Positions 12,198 through 21,445 of a stretch of 64,000 nt of DNA are shown in pieces. Position 1 is the first letter of the stretch, and each line of letters begins with the position of its first letter. This stretch comes from Adenophora triphylla var. japonica (lineage: Eukaryota > Streptophyta > Magnoliopsida > Asterales > Campanulaceae). The stretch is from NCBI GenBank assembly GCA_022495995.1, contig JAFEMH010003636.1, forward strand, positions 124,001 to 188,000, given 5' to 3'. Below the pieces are notes generated by a model. It did not search any database. It was not told the origin of the DNA and saw only the letters and a list, made by a program, of their open reading frames with translations. Made by a program: the position numbers and the translations under genes.

Positions 12198-12301
12198 CTC
12201 TAGAACAAATCAATTCGCCCAACCCAAATCTCTCTTCCCATGAACGAGTTGATCCCCCATTTTTTTAATTTTTTTATTTTAATTAATTTTTTGGAAAAAC
12301 G

Positions 12302-12445
12302 ATGGGTTTAGTGCAGCAAATACTTACGTCGTCGATTGATTGGGAAAAGGAATCGTATCCGGAGTACGAGGATTTCGCTACGATTCCATTATTTGCAATC
12401 TTCTTCTGTTTGGTTCGGTTTCTCCTTGACAAATTTATCTTTGAG
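12302..12445 (+). pseudogene. LOH: First exon of a LAG1-type ceramide synthase, orphaned
   Basis: The exon encodes 48 residues starting MGLVQQI, with [15 protein letters not shown], then the first transmembrane helix [20 protein letters not shown], and ends at a GT donor (TTTGAG|GTACTA). This matches the N-terminus of plant LAG1-homologue ceramide synthases, ER enzymes that acylate sphingoid bases. The rest of the protein, including the Lag1 motif and the other helices, is not found on the plus strand downstream; palindrome repeats follow instead. It is either a fragment captured by the surrounding MULE-like element or a gene cut off by rearrangement. The frame is perfectly preserved, which suggests recent capture. 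Confidence 0.8.
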
Positions 12446-12659
12446 GTACTATTAACTAATGATCCTTAATTATACTATTTCCTATTAAACTTGATTAGTA
12501 ATTTTTTTATTTTTTTTTCTTGTTTATGGTGAATTTTACTTGATAGTTAGATCAGTCAACTAGGTTGATGGTGAATGTTTATGCTGACACACTAATCATA
12601 ATCAATGTCGAGAGCAAATTTGAAAATATTTTGGTAATTCATTTTGGGATGGAGTTAAG

Positions 12660-13160
12660 TAATACTAGGTCCTATAATCATTGGTATAGGACATTTTTTA
12701 GTGTGCATTTGTTGTGGAGATGACTTGCTTCATTTTGATTGTGTTTATTGATGTGTTATATGATCTGTAACAAGTCTTATAACACTTGCTATAGGACCTG
12801 TTCTAGTGTTTATATGATTCTGAGTTAACATGCTTCATTTTTTTAAGGACATGTTATAGTGTGCATTTGATTTGGAGATGATTTGATTCAGTTTGATTGT
12901 TTGATGATGTGGTATATGACTTGTAATAGGTCCTATACCCCTTGCTATAGGATCTGTTGTAGTGTGCATATGATTTTGAGATAAATTTCTTCATTATATT
13001 TTTTATTATTAATGTGACAGAGGACCTGTTCCAGGTCCTATAACCTTTGCTATAGGACCTGCTCTATTTTGCCTTTTGATTTGGATGTGCCTTGATCCAG
13101 TAACAATTGTTCAATTTGAAACTATTTGATCTTATACCATTAGGTAAAAGACCTAAGTAG
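12660..13160. repeat. Dispersed GGTCCTATA palindromes downstream of the ceramide synthase exon
   Basis: Four or five imperfect palindromes of the form GGTCCTATA-NNN-TTG-TATAGGACC occur at about 12668, 12773, 12928 and 13040, with a degenerate one near 13128. They are separated by related spacers containing GTGTGCATTTGATTTGGAGATG. Units are about 105-155 bp, longer than the 63-bp units further right, so this is a second arrangement of the same dyad. Confidence 0.75.
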
Positions 13161-13719
13161 TCTTATACAATGCCTTAATTATTATTATTATTTATTTTTT
13201 TGTAGAATATTTCCTTTTTAACTGTCGATGGGGTGGAGTCTAATGATGGTGATGTTGAACTATGAAAGATTTTCTGTTGTTGCAAAGTTCAATCAATTTG
13301 ATTCCTATTAATCCATTCTTAAATTTAGTTGCGACAAAGATGTGTTTGAAGTTCATTCAGATCATTTCATGGTTGTCAATATATACAGGAATACAAAGAG
13401 AAAGATGACATGTCGTCGATGTGGAAAAGAAGAATAACATATAAAAGATCATGCAAGGAGCCATTGAAAATTCCGTATATTTGAGTTTTTTTAGTCAAAC
13501 AATTATTAATGTCGTTTTGTACACTTTTTATTTGACATTTTACACCATTGATCTGAATATTATACATTGATATTCTTTTTTTAATTTTGGTTATTGGAGT
13601 TTTTATATCCTAAAATAGTTGTTGTTAATGTGATTGTGAATGTCGTATAGTCAGTAGGTCCTATATATATGTTATTTCACTTAGCAAATAGCTTTGTATA
13701 TGATGTTGCTATAAAGCCT

Positions 13720-15110
13720 TTGAAAGGTCCTATAACAGTTGGTATAGGACCTTGTAACATGATATACACAACATATTACAGGTCATATCTATACATGATT
13801 TTATATAATTTAGTGCAAACTAGTACATCCCCTTTATAAAATCATAGGCAAAACAAGTGGACATACAATGAAATGCATAATAGAGCAGGTCCTATATCAC
13901 TTGCTATAGGACCATTAAAAGGTCTTAAAGCTTTGTATATGATGTTGCAAATTCCTATATCACTTTGAATGGTCCTATAGCAAATGGTATATGACCTGGT
14001 AACATGATATACACAGCTATAAAGACTTTGAATGGTCCTATACCAGTTTCTATAGGACCATTCAAAGTTCTTATTGCTTTGTATATGATGTTGGCAGGTC
14101 ATATACCAATTTCTATAGGACCAATTAAAGGGCTTATAGCTTTGTATATGATGTTGGCAGGTCCTATACCCATTGAGTCTCCTCTAGTCGTATGTACAGT
14201 GCCCTGACATGATCAAACTGAAATTGAAAGAAAGGAATCAATTAATATATGTGAAATCAAACACCAGGTATCAGAATTCATACAATTAAAAAAATAAATT
14301 TGAATGGTCCTATAGCATTTGGTATAGGACCTGGCACCATCATATACAAAGCTATAAAGCCTTTGAAAGGTCCTATAGCAAGTATCATAGGACCTGGTAA
14401 CATGATATACACAGCCATAATACATTTGAATGATCCTATAGCAGTTGGTATAGGACCTGGCACCATCATATACAAAGCTATAAAGCCTTTCAAAGGGCTT
14501 ATATCTTTGTATATGATATTGACAGGTCCTATACCAATTACTATATGACCATTCAAAGGTCTTATATCTTTGTATATGATATTGACAGATCCTATAACAA
14601 TTGCTATAGGACCAATTAAAGGGCTTATAGCTTTGTATATGATGTTGCCAGATCCTATACCAGTTGCTATAGGACCATTCAAAGTTCTTATTGCTTTGTA
14701 TATGATGTTGACAGGTCCTATAGCAATTGCTATAGGACCAATTAAAGGGCTTATAGCTTTGTATATGATGTTGGCAGGTCCTATACCCATTGCTATAGGA
14801 ACAATTAAAGGGATTATAGCTTTGTATATGATGTTGCCAGGTCCTATATATAGGACCAATTAAAGGGCTTATAGCTTTGTATATGATATTGACAGATCCT
14901 ATAACAATTGCTATAGGACCAATTAAAGGGCTTATAGCTTTGTATATGATGTTGCTAGGTCCTATACCAGTTGCTATAGGACTATTCAAAGTTCTTATTG
15001 CTTTGTATATGATGTTGGCAGGTACTATACCAATTGCTAGAACCAATTAAAGGGCTTATAGCTTTGTATATGATGTTGCCAGGTCTTATACCAGTTGCTA
15101 TAAGACTAAC
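13720..15110. repeat. Palindrome array, 63-bp units, with two orientation switches
   Basis: About eighteen copies of a 26-bp dyad are visible; the copy at 14714 is a perfect palindrome (GGTCCTATAGCAA and its complement). In 14588-14840 and 14894-15110 the dyads are exactly 63 bp apart, with spacer AAAGGGCTTATAGCTTTGTA then TATGATGTTG. Near 14048 and 14487 the spacer reverses direction, so each half mirrors the other and the DNA could fold into long hairpins. A non-repeat gap lies at about 14190-14290. Because 63 is divisible by three, both strands stay open as a 21-residue repeat; this is a by-product of the repeat and not evidence for a protein. Confidence 0.9.
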
Positions 15111-15919
15111 TAATTCACAATAGAACATGAACGATTGTTACACACAAACTCAAAATGAATCAAGTACTCTTGAAATCTAATTCACAATAGAACATGTCAT
15201 ATGACAAGTGGTAATGCAGGTCTTTTGTCACTTTCTCAAACTCAAAGAAAAATGAAATGAATCACAAAACAAAAACAAAAAAAAACACTTAGGTCTGATA
15301 CTTGTACAAAATCAGGCCTCATGATGAACAAACGATGAACAAAAATCAGACCGCATGATGAACAAACGATGAACAAAAGTTATAAACGAGATAAAAAAAA
15401 ATTGTCTGATACCTAAATTTAACGAACGAATTAGCGAGTAAATGACGGCTCTCAGACCTAATGAGTAAATGGAGCTTCAAGGCTTCTCACAAGGCTTCAA
15501 TTTTGTGGATTTTTGGTTTGATTTGGATTTGGAGAGCGATTTGTCCGCTTCGTAGAGAATGAAATAGCGGATTTTGTGGGTTTTGATTTTGTTGATTGCG
15601 GGAGGTTACGTGCGAGGTTATGCGACGTTAACAGTCCATTATCCGTGAGTTTTGATAAAATTTTTATCTCAAAATGGATTAATATGAGTTAATAATCTAA
15701 AAGATGGGTTTAAGAGTTCTTGACTCTAACCATTATTCCTTAGATCATAAAGATTGGGACTATCTTTATCTCCCCTCACCAACCATACATATAAATCACC
15801 TTTAATATACAAAAGAAGTTAAGAGGAATAAGCTTAAAAGTGCTTTTAATTAACTCCCCCAACAACACATTCTTAACCTAATCTTATTCCATTTTAAACA
15901 CCATCCACAAAATAAAATA

Positions 15920-16206
15920 CTCCCTCCGTCCCAGCGAAAGAGTCGGTAAATTTGTCCGACACGCAAAATAAGAAATGTGATGTAGGAAAGAGAAAAAGTT
16001 TAAATGTTGTGAGTATGAAAAATTAAATAGGAGAGAGAATGAGTGGGAGGTGATGTAAGAAAGATAATGTTGTGAGTGTAAAAGTAAAGTAGGAGAGAGA
16101 ATGAGTGGAGAGAATAGTGATTTAAGGTTTCCTTTTTGGGAAAGTGGCTTTTTAAATGGGACGCCCAAAAAGGAAATAAATGGCTCTTTCGCTGGGACGG
16201 AGGGAG
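15920..16206. mobile_element. Stowaway MITE, 287 bp
   Basis: The ends are CTCCCTCCGTCCCAGCGAAAGAG and its inverted copy, with TA duplications at 15918-15919 and 16207-16208. It is the same subfamily as the MITE at 28004-28290, in opposite orientation. Tc1/mariner-type, non-coding. Confidence 0.93.
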
Positions 16207-16362
16207 TAATGCACAGTAATTAAAATAATTAAATAACTCACCAAACTAGCATGAACCCAAATATAAAATTTGACTAGTTAATTAAATTGGTGTTCCTAAC
16301 CTACCCATTTCTTGATTGAGTTTGTTACAAGTCCATCGCTACGGCGCCACCCTCGAACTATA

Positions 16363-16658
16363 CTCCCTCCCTCTGTTCTATCCAATTTAGGATAATTTTT
16401 CATTTTAGGTATTCAACTCGATTTAGAATATATCAAAATGATAAGTTTATATTATTTTTATATTTAATAAAATTCACTTATAATACTCACAACAACAATT
16501 TTCCTACTATTACTCATACTCATACTCATTATCTTTTCTATTTTACTTTTAATATTCACAATAACTCTTTTACTCATTCTCTCAATTTTTATTATGTTAG
16601 CATTTTTTAATATTCATGTCGAGAGAGAAAATTATAAGTTAGATGAGACATAGGGGAA
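16363..16658. mobile_element. Degenerate Stowaway-like MITE
   Basis: The left end CTCCCTCCCTCTGTTCTATCC and the inverted right end (TTCCCCTATGTCTCATC) still pair, with TA on each side. Interior is AT-rich and non-coding. Confidence 0.5.
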
Positions 16659-16846
16659 TATTTTTAGCGCTCCTCTAATAATTTGATTTGATGATTAGAT
16701 ATAATTTGACTACGGTTAGTAGATTCTATTGAGTGGGACACTTGAAATTATAAGTAATCACTTCCAATCATTCATTTTTCCAAGCTCCGCACGTACTAAT
16801 AATGATTTTAGGCCAATCATTAGGCCTACTTCTTATTAAACACTTA

Positions 16847-17155
16847 CTCCCTCCGTCCCGCTCGAAAGAGCAATTTTGTCTCCTAACACGAAAATTAAGA
16901 AATGAATAAGGAAAGTGATGTAAGAAAGAGAAAAAAGTTAAATGTTGTGAATATGAAAAATTAAATAGGAGAGAGAATGAGTGGGAAAAATAGTTAGGAG
17001 AGAGAATGTTGTGAGTGTAAAAGTAAAGTAGGAGAGAGAATGAGTGGGGTAGGAAGAGTATAAAAATAATAAAAACTTTCCTTTTTGGGGTTGTGCCCTT
17101 TTAAATGAGATGCCCAAAAAAGAAATTTGTGCCCTTTCGAACGGGTCGGAGGGAG
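16847..17155. mobile_element. Stowaway MITE, 309 bp
   Basis: The left end is CTCCCTCCGTCCCGCTCGAAAG and the right end its inverse (CTTTCGAACGGGTCGGAGGGAG), with TA duplications at 16845-16846 and 17156-17157. It is related to the 15920 copy but clearly diverged. Confidence 0.92.
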
Positions 17156-17236
17156 TATTTATTTAGCGTTTTTATTGTGTTCTTTCTAGTTCTTGATCTA
17201 TAATGATTAATTGTTCGACAATCATTAGGCCTACTT

Positions 17237-17887
17237 CTCACACATAAAATCCTTTTGAGTGCGTCTGCTGAGAAACGCGTTTCTCCATAACTATGGAGGA
17301 ACGTGTTTTTCATAGCCAGAAGCTTTACATTTGATAACCAGAAAAAAAAACCCAAGGCCAAGACCAAAAGCTTCTGGATATCCAGAAGCTTTGCATTTGA
17401 TAGCCAGAAGCTTTGCGATTGATATCCGTAAGCTTTGTATTTGATAGCCGAAGGATGTGAAATGTATATCCGTAAAAACCCAAGGCCAAGACCAAAAGCT
17501 TCTCGGATATCCGTAAGCTTTGCATTTGATAGCCGTAAGCTTTGCAGCTGATATCCGTAAGCTTTGTATTTGATAGCCGTAAGGATGTGAAATGTATATC
17601 CGTAAACCGTTAGGTGCATATCCGTAAAACCGTAGGTGCATATCCGTAAATGTGTTAGGGCATATCCGTAAATTGCTATTGAAGGTTTTCGGATATCAGA
17701 ACCTTCAATGTATATCCGTAAACATTTTGAAGGTTTCTGGATATTCATTTGAAGGTTTCTGGATATCACTTTCATAGGTTTCTGGCTATCTAGCTCATTG
17801 TCGCGCAACATGTCGGGACCCGTTTCTCCATAACTTATGGAGAAACGCGTTTCTCCCTAGATTTTGTGAATCCTTTTTATATGTGAG
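17237..17887. mobile_element. Foldback-like element with nested palindromes
   Basis: The ends pair as CTCACACATAAAA / CTCACATATAAAA, and just inside both ends is the perfect palindrome GAGAAACGCGTTTCTC followed by a CATAA..TATGG dyad. The interior has a direct duplication of about 127 bp (first unit from about 17349, second from about 17477) rich in GATATCCGTAAGCTTTG. No clear target duplication was found, so the outer limits are approximate. No transposase. Confidence 0.6.
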
Positions 17888-18120
17888 AAATTTTGAACAT
17901 AGATTTTTATTAATTGCAAGAATTATTGAAATACTCCTTCTCGCCCCTCAAAGGTCCAAATGTTGAACTCTTGGGTCATCGAAACAACAATGGTTCATTA
18001 ATTGAAATGGGATTTGTGGAGAAGATTAATGCATGTTACAATTTAATTTGTTAATATTGCCTTTAAAACATTATTTATACATTTATTCCGCTCATAGATT
18101 TTTTTCTCACTTTTTCATAT

Positions 18121-18607
18121 TGTTGGTTTTGATTCCTTCTAACTTGAAAATAATTTAGTGGATCGAACAAATGACAAATCAGTAATTCCTATAACTTACT
18201 GAAGGGGGTGATCGCGCGGAGTTACTATCTAAAGGGCGCGATCGCACAATCCCTTTGAGGCGATCGCGCGGTACCCCGGTATGTACAGGGTTAGAAAACC
18301 CTGAATGGTTAATAATATGCATTATAAATAAATCCTATTCCCTAGTAGTTTTGAGGTTGTAATTCCTATTGTGACATAGATCAATAATTTTATGTGTTAC
18401 AATGGTTTTCTTGTCTCTCTGTTTCTCTTGATCTATAGTTTGAACAGTTGTGGATTCTTGTAATCAAGAAATTCGTGCATTAGATTAGAGATTGTATTTG
18501 GTGATTGCTAGTTGCTGCACGTGGACATAGTCAAGTTGGTGAACCACGTATATCGTTTGTTGTGTGATTGATTTATTTTCTTTCTTCTGCGTAGATCTGT
18601 TATAACA
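18121..18607 (+). repeat. 5' LTR of the deleted copia element
   Basis: It starts TGTTGG and ends TAACA. It holds three GCGATCGC-type palindromes at 18207-18271, a TATAAATAAA box near 18324, and a 3' part shared closely with the second LTR (GGTGAACCACGTATATCG). Confidence 0.9.
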
Positions 18608-18610
18608 ATT

Positions 18611-18625
18611 TGATATCAGAGCCGG
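18611..18625 (+). other. Primer binding site, initiator tRNA-Met type
   Basis: TGATATCAGAGCC follows the LTR by a few bases. It matches the usual copia primer site TGGTATCAGAGC with one change and would prime minus-strand DNA synthesis. Confidence 0.75.
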
Positions 18626-18655
18626 TCAGGTTGATAAAGGTATAGAGGTTTTTCG

Positions 18656-19465
18656 ATGCAGAAAATGGGATCAGGAATTGAACCACCAGTTGACAAGTTC
18701 AATGGAAAGAATAGTTTTTCTTTTTGGCAGATCAAGATAAAGGCCTTGGTGAGAGATAATGGTTTGTGTGCTCCGCTGGCTGCTGCAATCAGGAATCATC
18801 AGGATTCAAATGACAAAGCAGTAGCAGGTTCCATAGGTGTTGTAGCGGCTGCAACAACAGAGGGTTCGGGGAAGGCAGCTAAGAAGGAATCAGTAGATCT
18901 GATTGCGCTACATTAAAGGGTCCACTCTAAAATTATCAGGTGCTTAGATGATGATGTTCTGTCAGATATTGCAGATACTGATTTCAGAGGTGATCTGTGG
19001 CTTGTGTTGGAAGATATGTATCTGACACGATCATTGACCAACAAGTTGTATCTGAAGCAAACGTTGTATTCTCTCCGAATGATGGAAGGTACGCCCATTA
19101 GAGATCATATAGATCGGTTCACATCTTTATTACTTGAATTTCGCAATATTGATGTTAAGGTTGAAGATGAGGATGTTGTGTTTTATGTTGTGTGTCTACT
19201 TACCTCTGTAATATAAGGGATTTGTGAATTCATGCATTAATGGTAAGGATACGATTACACTGGAAGAGGTTAAGAAAATCTCAAAACCAGAGATCTGCGC
19301 CGAAAGGCAAGCGGTTTATCTACAGAATCTCAGCTAGTAGGGTTAGTTGAAGAAGGCAATAGCGGACAAGGTAGGAGAAACAAGGGTTTTTCTAAAAGGG
19401 ATTCAAGACCTATAGATGTCGCAGTTATTGCAAGGAAAATGGGCATTGAAAACGTGAATGTCCCG
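18656..19465 (+). pseudogene. copia gag, interrupted
   Basis: The ATG at 18656 opens a gag N-terminus (PVDKFNGKNSFSFWQIKIK) that stops at 18916. The reading resumes about 19004 with YLTRSLTNKLYLKQTLYSLR and GTPIRDHIDRF, again typical of copia gag. A CCHC knuckle near 19416-19461 (CRSYCKENGH then KREC) contains an in-frame TGA. Several frame breaks make it inactive. Confidence 0.85.
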
Positions 19466-19467
19466 GG

Positions 19468-19977
19468 TTGAATAAGAGTGAGCAATTTGGGTCTAATGCA
19501 ACTATGACAGAAGACGATGAGGAGGACTATGCCCTAGTAACCAAAGGAGACAAAGATATGATAGATACATGGATTCTTGATTCTAGGGCTTTTTATCACA
19601 TGTGCTCATGTAGGGAATGGTTTGCAGCGTACGAAGAGACGGAAGGGGGTGATATTTATATTGCTAATGGTTCTGTCTGCAAGTTAGTTGGCATAGGTTC
19701 CATCAGGGTGCAAACTTTGGGTAGTAAGTTTTGTACATTGAAAAGGGTCAGACATGTTCCTGAAGTAAAGAAAAATCTGATATCTCTTAGTTGGCTAGAC
19801 AAGATGGGATACAGTTTCAAAGGTGAAGGTGGAGCAGTAAATGTCTGTAGGGGTTTGAATGTAATTCTGAAAGGGGTAAAACAAGGTTCCTTGTATGTCC
19901 TACATGGATCTAAGTTTTTAGGTTTGGGTGTCATGCATCATACAACAGAGGGTATGGTAGAGACACATCTGAAGTAA
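19468..19977 (+). pseudogene. copia protease region, active site altered
   Basis: The frame WILDSRAFYHMCSCREWF occupies the retropepsin position, but the conserved D-S/T-G triad reads DSR, so activity should be lost. The following ANGSVCKLVGIGS, VPEVKKNLISLSWLD and GSLYVLHGS are typical of the protease to integrase linker. The frame ends at 19977, where integrase would begin in a full element. Confidence 0.85.
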
Positions 19978-20224
19978 TCATGTTGCATGGCTTCGTGTGG
20001 GGTGGTTGACAAACAGGTGGAGCAGCAAGTTACTCAAGATGGAGTTGAACTGGGCAAGCCAGGGTTCGTAGGTCAACGCACACAATTGGGAAGTGAGGAA
20101 GTAATCGAGGAAAAGGTACGTATTATTGGGGATTTCACGAATATGCCCGCTTGGGTAGAGAATCGAGAATTTACTTTTGTGTTTGAAAGGTTAACCTATT
20201 TAGAAATCTCCGAATCCCCGTTGG

Positions 20225-20500
20225 GGAAATTTTGAGTGCCTACTACAGTGGCACATTTGGGTGTCTTGGAGACACATTGGTGTCTTCAGATCAGCACAGT
20301 TTGGGTATCCAGGGGGATACATTTGGGTGTCATGTATACACACGTTTGTTTAATTGTTGAACGGGTCTGATCAACTGTTGCATCAAGTATTTTGGTGTTC
20401 AGCGTAATACATTTGGGTGTCTAGAAAGATATAGTTTTGGTTGTCCGGTGGACAAGTTTTGTGTTTGGCATAACACAACTGAGGCAGAGGGGAGTTCTGG
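20225..20500 (+). other. Run of short hairpins before the 3' LTR
   Basis: About eight small stem-loops follow each other, most preceded by TTTGGG: GTGTCT-TGG-AGACAC, GTATCC-AGGG-GGATAC, TTGTCC-GGT-GGACAA, TTGTGTT-TGGCAT-AACACAA, GTGCC...GGCAC and weaker ones. Stem sequences differ while pairing is kept, including G-U type pairs (GTGTCT/AGATAT). This is the pre-polypurine-tract part of the element; the likely tract is AAAGGTGGAGATTTTTT at 20524-20540. Confidence 0.7.
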
Positions 20501-20536
20501 TTTGTGATCGGGAGGTTAGATGTAAAGGTGGAGATT

Positions 20537-21084
20537 TTTTGAGTTTGATGCCATCTAACTTGGGAACAAATTAGTGGATTGAATAAAGGACAAATCAGTA
20601 ATTACTGTGACTGGCCGAAGGGGGCGACCACGCCCAGCCAAGGGGGCGATCGCGCGGAGTTACTGTCCAAAGGGCACGATCGCGCAATCCCTTTGCAGCG
20701 ATCACGCGATACCACGTACGGTATGGGCCTGATCAGTGGCAGTTTTGTGCAGGTTAGAAAACCCTGCAGGGTTAGTAATAGGCAGTATAAATAAACCTTA
20801 TTCCCTAACAGTTCTAAGGTTGTAATTCCTATTGTGATAGAGATCAATAATTATAGGTGTTACAAGGGTTTTCTTGTATATTTGGCTCTTTATATCTAGG
20901 GTTTGAATAGTTGTAAATTCTTGTGATCAAGAAGTTCGTGCATTAGATTATAGATTGTATTCGCTGAATGCCATTCGATAATAATATTCTTTCCCCGTGA
21001 AAGTAGCCAAGTTGGTGAACCACGTATATCGTTGTATGATGTGATTGGTTTATTTTCTATCTTTTATATATATCTGTTATAACA
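20537..21084 (+). repeat. 3' LTR of the deleted copia element
   Basis: It aligns with the 5' LTR from TTTGATGCCATCTAACTTG to the end TGTTATAACA. It is about 60 bp longer because of indels, including an extra GATCAGTGGCAGTTTTGTG-like segment after the palindrome block at 20621-20712. Confidence 0.9.
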
Positions 21085-21089
21085 CATAT

Positions 21090-21442
21090 AATAAGTTTCT
21101 CGCTATATTAGTGTTTGGTATATTAAAAAATAAGTGTAACATTATTAATAAAAATTAGTTTAAATGCAATTTTATCATGATATAGAAAATTTATAAATAA
21201 GTGAAGCACATTCTTTAAAAATCTGATGAATCAGCTATATAACACTTATTTACACTTATTATGGAAGAGAAAATATATAATTTTTTTTCAAATTTAATCT
21301 TGATCATTGTTCGATAGCAAATTTGATTTTGGGATTTAGAGAGCAACTTGTCTACAGGTTTAGCCTTCATTAATTAATATATCAATCAGTATGATTTGCT
21401 ATTTTTTTGCTATTCACCTTGCTCATGAAAAACTGAGTAATT
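21090..21442. other. AT-rich spacer, nothing recognised
   Basis: No gene, paired ends or RNA gene seen between the copia element and the Harbinger element. Confidence 0.5.
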
Positions 21443-21445
21443 TTA

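Larger units (their letters stand above)
11847..15726. mobile_element. MULE-like element (Pack-MULE type) carrying a ceramide synthase exon
   Basis: Perfect 9-bp direct repeats TAACCATTA at 11838-11846 and 15727-15735 bracket 3880 bp; 9-bp duplications are typical of Mutator-like elements. The left end (GGAAAAATTCCT ... CCCATCAAAATCC) matches the inverted right end of the small MITE at 28415-28780, and the right end matches more loosely (ATCAAAACTCACGG read inward). Contents in order: a 5' gene piece with promoter and exon of a LAG1-type ceramide synthase, palindrome repeats, a segment with possible zinc-knuckle remnants, and the large palindrome array. No complete transposase is seen, so it is non-autonomous. 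The right terminal repeat is the weakest part of the case. Confidence 0.62.
18121..21084 (+). mobile_element. Ty1/copia element with both LTRs, pol mostly deleted
   Basis: Two related LTRs (18121-18607, 20537-21084) flank a short interior, and a perfect 5-bp duplication CATAT is present at 18116-18120 and 21085-21089. The interior keeps a primer site, gag and protease remnants, but integrase, RT and RNase H are missing. It could only have moved with help from a relative, and several stops now break gag. Confidence 0.93.

Noticed and set aside
14213..15046. 277-codon minus-strand open frame with a regular 21-residue repeat, and an overlapping plus-strand frame
   Set aside because: It is the translation of the 63-bp palindrome array; openness on both strands follows from unit length and self-complementarity.
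13720..15110. Regular palindromic repeats resembling a CRISPR array
   Set aside because: Spacers are not unique but near-identical copies, orientation flips, no cas genes, and the host is a plant.
15884..16168. Frame of 94 codons similar to one at 28042-28296
   Set aside because: Both lie within copies of the same Stowaway MITE; the similarity is that of the transposon.
17101..17811. 236-codon frame with repeated GYQ motifs
   Set aside because: It is produced by the 127-bp duplication and TATCCGTAA repeats of the foldback element.
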